A DNA stretch of 64,000 nt, taken from positions 100,914 to 164,913 of the forward strand of contig JAEQBH010004426.1 in assembly GCA_016808115.1 (NCBI GenBank), read 5' to 3'. Below the pieces are notes generated by a model, which ran no database searches, had not been told where the DNA came from, and saw nothing but the letters and a program-made list of their open reading frames with translations. Of the stretch, positions 20,950 through 31,849 are shown in pieces (position 1 is the stretch's first letter; every line of letters starts with the position of its first letter). Source of the DNA: Tetrastigma voinierianum. Taxonomy: Eukaryota > Streptophyta > Magnoliopsida > Vitales > Vitaceae. A program made the translations under genes and the position numbers.

Positions 20950-22260
20950 CTTTATCCACAGGACTTAAAGACTTAGTAAAGATATACGCTAGTTGGTCAT
21001 TATAATTGACAAAACTAGTAGTCATGCATCGATGCAATCTTCTCCCGATAAAGTGGCGTCAGCCGAATGTGCTTAGTCTCTCATGTGGAAAAATGGAGTT
21101 GAATAAAATATGCAAGGCGACTTGATTATCATATAAGCAAATCTGACATTTTCGAATCTTGGCTCTTGGATGGGATGCATCGACCGTATGAATTCACATG
21201 TTCTTCAGTACAGCGCAGTACGATGACACTAATCACAGCTACTACGTCTTTGTTTCATACTTTTGGGATATTAAGTTACCTCGATGAACACCTGATACCC
21301 GATGTAGAACATCTATACGTAGGTGAGCACGCCCGATCTCATCATTATATGTGACAATCTAAGTAGGACCTCTGTTCTCATATAACGCATGACTGGTGTG
21401 TCAGGCGTAGCAGTGCGGGTACGCATCGATGACTATCACGAGGTGATTGTAGGAATTGACTAACTGCGCTCACGGGAAGGAAATGTCAGGTGGTGTTATT
21501 GAGATGATTCGATTTACCTGAAGTAGTGATATCATATGAATCTTCGTAGAGGCTCCCCACGACCTAATCTGAAGTTTGACATTCGGATCCGTATGAGTGT
21601 CCTACGGAGAGCTCTTTGAGTCGACATACAGTGTACAGTCAATATATCGAGGTATACTTCCATCAGAAATAATAATTAGGTGGTGTTCACCTCGATGCCC
21701 AGAGAAAATATGCTGATTTTCTAGTCTTTTTCAGTGGGCAGAAGGGAGTGTTTGAGGATTTGAATACCATCATGGTCCTTTTTTGTGTAATGTAAGTATG
21801 AGCTGTCAGTAAATACACTATCTAGTAGTGTATGATGATAAAAAAGCTGGAATGGTTTTGATGAGCTTGAATCATGCAGGAGCTCTTGAACAGGCTAAGC
21901 GGAGAAGCAGCAGGCTTGGGTGTTTATTTTTAGACCATATAAAGGAGCAGCGTGGTTGCATGCAGGCCATAGCTCTACACAACAACAAAATAAGCGGTTG
22001 TTCTAAACCTCCTCAACGAGATCACCATGAGAGGTATTCTTGATATCAGGTGAAAGGGCCATGGTATAACAACTATGAAGAGCCTTGAGTGAATAGAGTG
22101 AAAATCTTGGCCACTTTGGAAAAAGTTTCATAATAGTCAGAGCCATATTCTTTGAGTGCTTTTATAGCGATAAGCAGATAAGTGCGGTCGGCTTCCCGAC
22201 CATGAGGTCCCACCTTCCTTTATGCTCGTGACGACCTGTCAGGGACTTGCCGGGAGGAAG
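20950..22260 (-). pseudogene. RT and RNase H of copia element 1
   Basis: RT remnants on the minus strand: YGSDYYETFSKVAK near 22.13-22.17 kb, DIKN..HGDLVEEV near 22.0-22.06 kb, LYGLK near 21.93 kb and FYHHT near 21.83 kb. RNase H continues with DPNVKL near 21.57 kb, IGGNLIS near 21.26 kb and DNQVALHI near 21.12 kb. The YVDD catalytic box is not preserved. Many stops and frame changes. Confidence 0.75.
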
Positions 22261-22649
22261 GCGGCAGAGCTCTATGCATTGGATTAAAGAGTATCGATTC
22301 CTCGGCCATTTACTGTTTCGATGGGATGAGAGAACCTTACTCGTGCTTTTAAGGTGAAATGAAGAGAAAGAGAGTGAGAAACCAATGAAAGTAAGGTAAA
22401 GATAAACAATAAGAAAATGAGAAAATTATAAACGGGATGCGAGTTTAGACGAATGGAGTACATTTAGAATGGAAATAGGTAGATCATTAGGTTGTGGAAC
22501 GAGCATGAGATAGTGGCGTGAAGATGAGGATGATTCCATGAGGCGGTAGGAGGGCGGGACGAGGGACGGGGACAGTAGTAGAAACACAGTGGTGATCCAC
22601 GACATCCGTGGTGGAGAAATCTGGGATGATCAAGAGAAGAGGAATAGAT

Positions 22650-23500
22650 GAACATCAGGAAACATGAGAATATGTTTCACTTAGGAGGAGGAGATCCTCG
22701 AAGAAGGTGACGTGCGAGAGATAAAGTGGGTCAATCTTGCGAGAAGATAACTCTGATAAACACTTTTGAGCGAGAATAATAGAGAAGACCTGCTGTGGCT
22801 TTTGTTGAGAGTTTATCTTGCCCGAGTGAAATATGAACAAAGCGTGACCCAGACCAGGGAGGCAAAGGGGTTGATTAGGTAGCAAAACGAGAATGAGGGA
22901 TCGGTCATCTGAAAGCAGAGAGGATGACATACGATTAATCAAATAACATGCGGCTAAGATAACTTATCTCACGAACGTTGAGAGGAGTGCTATGATGGAG
23001 GAGGAGAGTGTAGTATCTCAAACTAAATGATGGTTCTTACATAAATTATCATTCTTTTAGGAGTGTAGCCTCAGATGATTAGTGAAGAATCCCTTGGAAG
23101 ACATAAGAATGGTATAGAAATATGCAGTAACATCATATTAAAAAATCCAGAATAAAGTATTATTGAATTGAGTGCGAATTTGAGAATGAAATTTTGAAAG
23201 ATAGAAAATAACTCAGCTCGAGTTTTTATTAAAAATAACCAGGAGTACATCGAATAAATGTGCATAAAAGTAATAAAATAACGAAATCCGAAAGTAGATG
23301 GGCACCAGGATATAACATTATTGTGGACAAGCCTGAAAAGAGATTTTTCGAGGATCTAGGAGCTTTGGGAATGAGACACGAGTATGTTTCCCGAGTTGAC
23401 ATGACTCACGGCTCAGTGAAGATAAACTAGAAAATGAGTTCTGCGGAGCTTAGAAATTTGGGCTTGGATGACGAGAGGCGGATTGTGGAGAGGAAAGGAA
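22650..23500 (-). pseudogene. Integrase of copia element 1
   Basis: The minus-strand frame at 22655-22942 reads INRMSSSLL, LLPNQPL and, at its end, VTFFEDLLLLSE. These are the hallmarks of the copia integrase C-terminus (family: YLINRMPSS.L, FPNQPL, VTFFED). The catalytic core upstream (22.95-23.5 kb) is heavily degraded. Integrase would join element cDNA to host DNA. Confidence 0.75.
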
Positions 23501-24609
23501 CTGTAGTCTGAGCCAGATGGAAGAAAATTCCGAAGTGAAGGAGCCTTGTGACTCATGTCTATGCAATCGTCTTCCTTGTGCTCTGGTCTGTAGGTTACAA
23601 AGATGTGTGTGAAAAGTAAGAGTACAATGAAAGGTTATGAGTCCATTTACTAATGTAAAATAAGATTAAAAAGTAAAAGTAAAGGAACATAAAGTATAGA
23701 GATGAGAGCGGAAGGGAGGGACAAGTGAGGCCAATGCCTTAGCTATGGTTTGAGAACAGGTAGCTAAGGTAATAGTGGAGTAAAGAGAGACGAAAGGTAA
23801 GAGAGAAGAAAAAATGTCTTTATTACCATAGATATGATCGAGGCTCCGATATTAGGGATCGAGTGTAGATGAACATATAAGGCTAGCAAAACATTACCGG
23901 TTTACTGGGCCAATAAAAGCAATGGAAACCCCGTTCGCTAAGGTAATAGTGGGTAAAGGAAGGCAGAGGAAAGGTAAGAAGAGAGGAAGAAAAAAGGTTT
24001 TTATTGCAGAGATATGATATGAGATGCGGTATCGAAAGTTGAGTGCGGATGAATGTGTAAGGTAAGCGAAACGATGCAGAGTGCAGAAGCGACATAAAAG
24101 CGTGAAGGAAGATTTGTTGCTTGGGTGAAGCAGAGGTACTCCTCATATTCGTCGGGCGTAAGAATGACCGCTGCCAAGGTGTGGATAGGCTCCTGAGGCC
24201 AAAATTCAACTAGCTGAATGATCGGAAAGGCGAGACGATTAGCGGTGGGAGGTCGACCCGTGACGATAGCATTGATTCTGGTGTGTCCCGGGAACTATGA
24301 CGGTATGTGCATTGGGGACTTTGTCCTCTACCTCATTACTCATGTCCTCTGAGTCATGAGAATGAGGCGAAAGCCAGTCTGAGTGTTCGATGTAAATCAT
24401 AGGTCGCATGGTGCAGAGTTAAAGTTTGGAATAATTGCTCGATTAGTATTTGTTCTGATGTTCCTCAAAATCTGACTAAATTGCATGAAAGAATGATCAT
24501 AAGACTCTGATCAATCTTTGTGATGATCTACGACATTAGTAGACTTTGGTAAGATAGATATAAGTTCATTCTTAAAAATGACAATTAGTCACAGAAGATA
24601 TATCATACC

Positions 24610-24890
24610 TAGTTGTTTCAAATTGTGATAGAGGATATTGATTGGAGGCAGAATATGGTAGTGTATAGTTTGTTCACTTGATTCCAGAGAGTGTAGCAAG
24701 TTTTATATGCCCTAATATTATATAGAGTCTTGACATCAATAGATTGCCGGAGAATATTGCATAGTAAAGCATTAGTTTTTCGCCATTGAGGACGTTGATC
24801 TTCGGGGATACTTGTGTCCGTAGTAGTAAGATGATCCTCACAACCATTACCAATAAACCATCCATAAGTCATGTGATAGATAAATTTCGC
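24610..24890 (-). pseudogene. gag of copia element 1
   Basis: The minus strand reads HLTTTDTSIPEDQRPQW, LLCNILRQSID, LYNIRAYKTCYTLWNQ. This is the UBN2-type gag pattern of copia elements (HLT..., .W...DA.L...I..S, ...T..E.W). The ORF 24618-24872 covers most of it. Copia Gag coats the RNA in the virus-like particle. Confidence 0.7.
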
Positions 24891-26130
24891 TTCTGGATTA
24901 GTTTATCGGTGGTCATAGGAGTTCTGAATGAAAGAGGATTAAAAGTCTAGACCTTTAGTAGCCATGAAACATCTTTGTAGTGTGAGATGTCTTTTCAACC
25001 GTAGAGATGAGAAATGCGGAGAGTCACAAAATCAATGGAACCGGTGCTTTGAAGGAACAAAACAATTCTGAATGGTGGAAGGAACTTGGAGTGTCGATTC
25101 AAGAAAATCAGAAACAGTATATGCCGTTGGAGAAAAATGGATAAAGAGGGTGATCTGGGTGTTGGATCGGAAAACCGGTACATGGAAACATGTAGATCGG
25201 CGGTGGGTATTTCAATTGATGAAGTCCGACAATCGGAGAAGAAGCCATGTGCTCACATGCACCAGATCGTGAGGGACAGTGGCGGAGGGGAGATTTGCGC
25301 TTGGCGGTGCATGGGACACTTGTTATTGGAGATTCTTCCACCTGCGGGGAGAGTAGGCTCTGGCGATAGTGGTGGAGTGTCCACGTGCCGGAGTTGGGGT
25401 TACCAAAAAATCTCGTTGGAAAAAGTTACCGACAATAGATTGTTTCGACGGTGGCTGTGGTTCTTGAGAGGCTTTCTGTGAGCGCCAATGATGGGAGTGA
25501 GAGATGGGTTGTTGGATGGGTCGTGAGATTGTCCGTGAATAGCTAATATCTATTCTCTTATTACCATGCAGAGTTTTCATTCATTAGGTGTTGCAAGGGC
25601 ACCTCTTAAATTCCGTTGTTTGTAGGTAAGAACAAAGTTAGATTCTAATTGGAGTTTCAGGGATGTGTTAGTGCCTCGCATTCAGATATTTACTGTTATC
25701 AGATGCCGCATTTGTGTTCAAAGGTCTCTTTGTTTGATACAAGTAAATCATATTACATCTCTGTTGACAGTATCATCATTAAATGAGTGACAAGGTGACA
25801 TGTGCGGGTTGTTTACATCGAGTTGTCGATTACCGATTGAAAAATCTGACATCGACTAGTCAAATCGATGTGCAAATGCTGTATGTCGATCTGTGTTGTC
25901 GATCATTCACCATTTAACTGTTTTCTTGTGTTATGACGCTTTCTGTAGACTGTGGGTGAGGGATAGATGTTTTTTGGTGACTGGGACAGTGTTTTATTAA
26001 TCTTCATTTCTTCATGTTTCTTGGGAATCATAGTTTTGTATGTTTGCTACCACATGATATATATAAAAATAACCTGTATTAGAACTACCTCTTCACAAGA
26101 TGCTCCATAAGTGAACCTGGCTTTCTATGA

Positions 26131-26154
26131 AATACTGATAACAGTCAAAATCTG
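26131..26154 (+). CDS. CPSF160: CPSF160 exon F, 3' end only
   Basis: AATACTGATAACAG and the following bases read NTDNSQNL and stop at donor G|GTATTT, exactly the family's exon end before VSEIYSKEL. The sequence before it is not recognisable as the expected ~120 preceding residues. Only the tail of the exon survives, about 450 bases from the copia element. Confidence 0.65.
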
Positions 26155-26287
26155 GTATTTAGTATCATCTGAGCTTGGTTATTCTAGTTCTGTTTTGTTT
26201 TCTCTTCCCACAATAAACTGGTTAGTTTTGGGAGCATGTGTCTTTTCTTGTAGTCCTTCATGTATTTCCCCGTTGATGTTCTTTCAG

Positions 26288-26464
26288 GTTTCTGAGATCT
26301 ACTCTAAGGAACTGAAAGGTGCCATATCTGCTTTAGCCTCACTTCAAGGTCATTTATTGATAGCTTCTGGGCCTAAAATTATCTTACACAAGTGGACTGG
26401 TACAGAGTTGAATGGTGTTGCATTTTTTGATGCTCCACCTTTATATGTTGTGAGCCTCAACATT
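26288..26464 (+). CDS. CPSF160: CPSF160 exon G
   Basis: Acceptor TTCTTTCAG, donor ATT|GTACGT. All 59 codons are open: VSEIYSKELKGAIS, LASLQGHLLIASGPKIILHK, WTGTELNGVAFFDAPPLYVV, SLNI. This is the most conserved part of the C-terminal propeller in plants and appears intact. Confidence 0.92.
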
Positions 26465-27089
26465 GTACGTACCACTTCCTTGACACAAATATCTTGTCTG
26501 ATAGTTGATAAGTTCATATAAAAACTGCAGATACGTTATCTTGAATTTTCTTTCTCATCTGCAGGAACTGCATGACATGAAAATGGGAATTCTTATTGGC
26601 ATTTTGATTTTTTTTAAAGAATCTGAATTTGCTACTAAGGAATGAACTAGATAAAACCATAAAAAACCTTGACATGTTGCTATACAATCATGTGGACTTG
26701 CTAATATTTTACATGCTGATTCTTCTTCGAATCTTTATCTACTTCCTGATATGTATTTCTTCAAAGTAACATTTTATGCCATCCGTTTGAATTGACCGAG
26801 CTTGACATTTCATTTTTCACCTACACTTCAGATGGATTTTTAGTTTTTCTAATATTTTAATTATTTATTTCCAGTTATGTGATTAGAAACCGTGCATCAG
26901 AAAGGAAGTGCCAACTACACAGTTTATATCATGTTGTTTCTGTATTCATTTTCTGTTAGATTTTGTTCAGATCATGCATTATGCCAATTCGTTGTGATTT
27001 CTTTCATGTTGTTGCATCACATCTACCCCATATTAATTCAATTTTTCCCAGTATGATCTTATTTATTTTCTTAAACATCTATTCTGGAG

Positions 27090-27260
27090 TTAAATTTTAT
27101 CCTCATGGTGACATTCTAAAAGCATTTACTCTTAGTTGGAAGGAACAGGGAGCTCAACAACCTACTAGCGAAGATTTTAGCTCACTTGATTGTTTTGCTA
27201 CTGAGTTTTGATTGATGGGTACACTCCAGTCTCATTGACAGATGATCAAAGAACATTCAG
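27090..27260 (+). CDS. CPSF160: CPSF160 exon H (frameshifted)
   Basis: The exon starts after TTCTGGAG with V(K)NFILxGDI, then SWKEQGAQ, EDFSSLDCFATEF, LIDG and DDQ.NIQ in successive frames. Several single-base losses are visible compared with the family, and the donor reads CAG|GACGC where CAG|GT is expected. The next exon begins with the IFYYAPKMSESWKG block 10 kb downstream, so the intron is very long and filled with copia elements. Confidence 0.8.
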
Positions 27261-27599
27261 GACGCACCTTTAGGTTTCATTTTCTGATGCAGTGTTTGGT
27301 TGTACTTGAAGATTTGGAAGTCTAACCTGGTGAAATATTTCTGTAAATAGACTAAAAAATTTGTGAGAGTATGTAAATAATATATTTCAGAAAGAATCAG
27401 GAGTCGATAATCTGATTCTAGAGATAGCTATGGGAAATTGAATAATCAAATACCAAAAATTTAGGGAATTGGTTATGAAGACTTCTTTTTAATTATTACA
27501 AAATATGTATATATAATTGTGTATGCAGACTGTATAGATTCATTCATAAATTAATAAAATTTCCAACTCGGTTTGTTTCTTTGTAGTATGAGCTGGTTT

Positions 27600-27729
27600 G
27601 ACAAAGGTCCTGAGTTGAACCATCTCTTTGCAATTTATTCCCCATTTGTTGATTTAAAAGTCCATGGAGGACTCTATTTGGTTTATTTGACTCTCCACGT
27701 GCGGGTATGGGGCTGCACGTGAGGGAGGG
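27600..27729 (+). promoter_or_regulatory. Polypurine tract and 3' internal end preceding a short LTR
   Basis: CCATGGAGGACTC and CCACGTGCGGG..GGGGCTGCACGTGAGGGAGGG lead into TGTTAAAG at 27730. This is the usual arrangement of a copia 3' internal end, polypurine tract (GAGGGAGGG) and LTR start. It belongs to an element whose coding part is not present upstream. Confidence 0.45.
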
Positions 27730-27797
27730 TGTTAAAGCATAGTGTTCATATTGTCAAATCCTGAGTTTGAGCTTTTAGGAGAGTTGGTCGTTTAACA
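27730..27797 (+). repeat. Very short LTR (68 bp) shared between PPT and PBS
   Basis: The segment starts TGTTAAA and ends TTTAACA, perfect inverted ends of 7 bases. A purine tract lies immediately before it and a primer-binding site immediately after. A LTR flanked on both sides by internal sequence indicates a tandem or recombined copia arrangement. At 68 bp it is far shorter than normal copia LTRs, so it is probably internally deleted. Confidence 0.55.
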
Positions 27798-27809
27798 TGG
27801 TATCAGAGC
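27798..27809 (+). promoter_or_regulatory. Primer-binding site (initiator tRNA-Met) of copia element 2
   Basis: TGGTATCAGAGC directly follows the LTR end TTTAACA. It is the standard complement of plant initiator tRNA-Met used to prime reverse transcription in copia elements. Confidence 0.85.
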
Positions 27810-27835
27810 CTTAGTTTTTTTGAGAGCCTTTTCTG

Positions 27836-28026
27836 TCTAGCCTTCATTGCTGGGACCTTTCTCGTGCAGCCCTCATTGCTGTACACATTCTTCATTTTTG
27901 GGAATTTCTGTACAGCCTTCATTGCTGCACCCTAACATGCTAGCCATTTTCGAGGCTACTCGTGGTGTGTCCTTTGCTTCCTTTTCTAGCCTTCATTCTG
28001 GTGTAATCCTCAACCTTCATTGCTGA
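27836..28026 (+). repeat. Five CAGCCTTCATTGCTG words in the copia 2 leader
   Basis: CAGCCTTCATTGCTG or close variants begin near 27838, 27868, 27911, 27986 and 28011. Spacing is irregular (25-75 bases). They lie between PBS and gag, a region that carries packaging signals in retroelements; whether these words do is unknown. Confidence 0.55.
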
Positions 28027-28649
28027 TTTTTCCTCTGGCCCCTACTACCTTTATTTCTTGTTAGATCCTACATGTTTCATCGGCATCAATCATATTGGAC
28101 TCCATCTCTTGGCTGAAAGAGGCAGGGTTGTGTGACCGACTTTACTTGAATATTCCAACCACCTTAAGTTCTCAAGCATCAACTCTGGGTATGTGTTCAT
28201 TGACTCTTTCAGGTGAGACTCTAATTTCTCTTGGATTAAATGCTTTAAGTAATGAGTTTAGGAATGTGGATCATGATTAATTTTCTTGACCATATGACCC
28301 ATAATCCGAAATCAAATTTGAAACCTATTTACCTTGTCGAACAATAGGAAAATTGTTGTTGTAATGGAACCACCACCGCAATGGCTAATTATAGGAGATG
28401 TCCGAGGTTACCTCCAAATTTGGTTTAAAAGTGTTTATACCATGTCCTCATTTATCCACTAATCTTGTTTTGATACAAAAAACTTGCAGATCTAGTTTAT
28501 GTCGTATATTGATGCTTCCTTTTGTGAAATCGAGTTGAGAGTTCGGGAAGGTGGACTTGCCAAAGGGGCATAATGGACTCTACTTCTTGAGTACATCTAG
28601 TTATGCATGGTTCGTTTAGCACAATACACTTCCTTTTCTCTTTACATCA

Positions 28650-29610
28650 AATAAAGATGTCATTTGGTTACATCATAGGCGTGCGGAATTAAGTAATTCC
28701 TTTTCCCACATTAAAATTAAGGTTTCCTACCTTGTTCGGACTAAATATCCTTCTTTCATTTGCGACATTTGTGGAGTATGCAAAACACTCGTGTATCCTT
28801 CATATTAGTCGTAAGGTCTTCTTCTATTTTCTTTCTAATTCACGGTGACATTTGGGGACCGCCATTCCAAATATCTACTCGAGGATCGAGTGGTTTGTAA
28901 CATTTATTGATGATTGTACAAGAGTTTCTTGGATCTATTTGCTCAAAATAAATCTAATGTAGTCATATTTTCCTGTTTTTTGTCTGATAGTTCAAGAAAT
29001 CAATTTAGTACAAAAATCATGAAAATCATTCAGATCAGTACTCATGATTATTTCAATCAATTTTGTCTCGATTAGTTCGAGGAAGGAAGGAATCATACAT
29101 GAATCATCTTGTATCAACACTCCACTGGCACAAAATGGGAGTGGCCGGAGAGGAAAAACAGTCATTCTTGGGTGTACTCGGGCCTTATTGTTTCAACAGA
29201 GTGTACGAATCCTCTTTGGGGAGAGGTTGTACTCATATCGGCATATGTCATAAACGGGATTCCTTCTAGAGTTTTGAAATTGCAAAAGTCAGCTAGAAAC
29301 TAGTCTCGATTATATCCAGGACATTCGATCTTCGCTACCAACCTTGCTCCTTGGTTTTTGGGTGCATCCTTTGTCCATATTCACAATCATAATTGGGGAA
29401 AATTAGATCCTAGAGCTCTTAAGTGCATTTTTGTGGGGTACTCATCTACTCAAAAGGGATATAAATGTTATCATCAACCCACTAGGAAACTTTATATTTC
29501 AGCTGATGTTACCTTTGTTGAAAATAAGCCATACTTCTCCACTCCTTATCTTCAGGGGGAGTTATCTATACTTGAAGATGAGAAGTCAGCGATACCACCA
29601 CTAGAAATAA
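28650..29610 (+). pseudogene. Pre-integrase and integrase of copia element 2
   Basis: LGHP-type zinc-finger remnants (KIKVSYLV, SFICDICG) at about 28.71-28.78 kb are followed by GDIWGP, FVTFIDDCTRVSWIYLLK near 28.90-28.95 kb, and IIHESSCINTP near 29.09-29.13 kb. NGIPSRVLKLQ (the YLINRMPSRVLK motif) is near 29.25 kb. The frame 29358-29699 continues with FVHIHNHNWGKLDP, KCIFVGYSSTQKGYKCY, ISADVTF. Some 270 bases around 29.1-29.3 kb hold three frames, so the reading frame is broken. Confidence 0.8.
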
Positions 29611-30019
29611 TCCCCTCATCTAAGTCATTCAAATCAAAACCACTTAGGTGTTGCAATTCTTTCAGAACGATTCAATATCACAATTCGAAGAGTCGATGAG
29701 GAAAGGAAGAAAACTGACCAAATCTTTGATGATTTGGTTTATAAAGATTGTATGCAAAGAAGGACCCCGCGACAACACTTGAGAGCCAAAAAACCGGTCA
29801 AATTTGAATCGGAGTAGTGGAAATGAGGTAGCAATTCTTGAATAGAACTAACTCCTATTCTTGATCATGACCTATCTATAGCTTTGAGAAAAGGAACATG
29901 AATGCGAGAAAAGAACTCTTATATCCATCGTCTCACTTTGCGTCTTTCAGGAGATTTTCCTGAATCATAAAAGCTTCCTTTCAACTTTAAGCACTATTCT
30001 ATTCGACTCATTAATACGA

Positions 30020-31000
30020 AGCATTATCATTTAGAGAATGGAGACTTTCTTATGGAAATTTGAAATGGATGCATTACAAAAGAATGAAACTTGGGGTGTT
30101 TGAGATCTATCTAGCGGTAGAAACCGATGGAGCTGTAGTGGGCATTTGCGAGTAAAGTTTAAAGTGATGGCTCCACAGAATGATACGAGGCAAGGCTGGT
30201 TGCGAGGATATAATCGGACATATGGGTGGATTATGAATTTTATTTGCTCTAGTGGCAAAGATGAATCTGATGGAAATTTCTTATCCTTGAGCACATTGTT
30301 AATTTGATTGGGAATTTAAACAATATGATGTAAAAATGCTTTCCTTCATGGTGAATTAGAAGAAAAGAGATTTACGTGAGTATTCTACTAGGGTTCGATG
30401 GGAGTGATGGAAGCAAGGTTTGTCGGTTAAAGAGAACACCATATGGGTTAAGTAGTCTTACGTGCTTGTTTAGAGACAAACGAAAGCTAGGAGGATCATA
30501 TACTTTCATAAAACATTCGATTTTTTGGGGAAGTCACAACATTAATTGTGTATGTGGATGACATTATTGTAGCGAATAGTGGGAGAAAGAGAAAAAGAAA
30601 ATACCTTGAAGCCGGCGCCTAGCGAAAAGTTTGGAAATAAAAGATTTGGAAAATTGAAGTATTTTCCTTGGAATTGGGGGTGCTTCGGTCCAACAGACAT
30701 TTCACTTCTCAGCGAGAAATATGTTATTGATCTTCTTAGGGAAACTGTATGATGGCTAGTAAACCAGAGTTCACGATTCTATGACAAATCCTGAGTGGAG
30801 TGAAGCACTTGAAGAAGAAGAAAGTGGTGAAAAATGTATCAATGGCTTGTTGGGAATATTTATCTTGCATATATGAATGAGACATAGCTATTCGAGTGAG
30901 TGTAATAAATCAACTCATGCATGATCGAGAAATTCATCTCTGAGTAGCCTAGAATCCTCCATTGCCAAAGCACGTCTAGGAGAATCTTATTGAAACATCA
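30020..31000 (+). pseudogene. RT of copia element 2
   Basis: Plus-strand fragments: QYDVKNAFLHGELEEEIYV near 30.32-30.38 kb, PPGFDGSDGSKVCRLKRTPYG at 30.38-30.45 kb (the longest frame 30376-30561), and IVYVDDIIV with the catalytic YVDD at 30551-30562. FGNKRFGKLKYF- and KYVIDLLRET-like blocks follow near 30.63-30.75 kb, then VSVISQLMHD near 30.90 kb. The catalytic aspartates are present, but several frameshifts separate the pieces. Confidence 0.8.
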
Positions 31001-31119
31001 GATGTGCTTTGTGGCCTCTGCGATGCGATTTTGCGAGGGTCTCATTGGACGGGTGGTCGACTAAAATTTATTGTACGGCTTTGTTGCAAGCATGCAGTGT
31101 GATCTTGACATTCTTTGAT

Positions 31120-31590
31120 GATTGTTGCGACAAACTTTTGCTGTCGCTGACAGTAATGAAATGTGGTAATGAATCTGGTGACTGTATCTAATAGTGTTGT
31201 GACAAACTTTTTAAATGTCGTGACATTCTTTCCTTACCTTGCACATTGTTGATCCTGGAGTGTTTGTCGTGACAAACTTTTTCAATGTCGTGACATTCTT
31301 TCTTCGCCGTCGGCTGACATTGTTGACCAAACTTTCTTTGTCGCGACATTAACTGATGTTTCCTCAAGAATTCTTCTCATTGTTTGTCGCGACTTAGTTT
31401 CGATTGTCGTGACAGAGCTTTCTTGCCATTTATTTGTTCTTTGTTGCGACAAAGTTGTGAAATGTCATGACTAACTTTTACGCCTTAGCTGCATGTATGT
31501 TGTGACATATGTTGTGAAATGTCGGGACATTTTTTCAGATGCCTTCTGTCTTAACTGTGTTGCGATAAAGTTGTGAAATGTTGTGACATT
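31120..31590. repeat. Array of paired TGTCGYGACA near-palindromes
   Basis: TGTCGTGACA, TGTCGCGACA, TGTTGCGACA and TGTTGTGACA words occur about 14 times in 470 bases. Most come in pairs whose starts are 20-22 bases apart: 31195/31216, 31265/31286, 31385/31405, 31442/31463, 31498/31520, 31558/31579. The word AAACTTTTT or AAAGTTGTGAAA lies between pair members. Pairs repeat every 57-70 bases. No coding sequence. It lies just after the truncated end of copia element 2. Confidence 0.8.
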
Positions 31591-31849
31591 GTTTTATAAC
31601 GCTTCATAAGGATTCTTCTGAATTTTTGTGTGAACAGATAAGATTGTGCAGCATTCGTTACATTTACTTGCCTTGAACTTTATTACGTGACAATGGTGAA
31701 ATTTGTGAAACATTCGACATTTCATATCATTTTATTCTTGATTTTGCTTCTTTTGTATTAAATCCCTACAAAACACTAATTTGGGTGAATTAAAGTAATT
31801 TGCATTAAATTGAACTTTTAAATCTCAAATATACATGAAAAATGGACTT

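Larger units (their letters stand above)
20690..25680 (-). mobile_element. Ty1/copia retrotransposon 1, minus strand, degenerate
   Basis: Minus-strand order from high to low coordinates: a possible PBS (TGGTAATAAGAG at about 25.56 kb), gag, integrase, RT, RNase H, then a purine-rich tract (GAGAGGGAG) at 20895-20906 and a short LTR-like end to about 20.69 kb. That end carries a TATA-like ATATAAATATG. RNase H shows DNQVALHI and TTSFVNYNDQLAYIFTK. It lies in the CPSF160 intron between exons E and F in reverse orientation. The right LTR is not recognisable. Same family and orientation as the element at 31.8-35.7 kb. Confidence 0.8.
27730..31000 (+). mobile_element. Ty1/copia retrotransposon 2, plus strand, truncated
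   Basis: After LTR and PBS come a leader with repeated CAGCCTTCATTGCTG words and a short gag-like start (MDSISWLKEAGL...). Pre-integrase, integrase, RT and the beginning of RNase H follow. The element stops near 31.0 kb at VSVISQLMHD, where RNase H should continue, and no 3' LTR follows. It lies in the CPSF160 intron H-I in the sense orientation. Its family differs from the two minus-strand elements (integrase end HNWGKLDPRALKCIFVGYSS). Confidence 0.8.

Noticed and set aside
31120..31590. CRISPR-like spaced repeats
   Set aside because: Repeats are 10-base near-palindromes with variable spacing in a plant intron, with no cas genes; not a CRISPR array.
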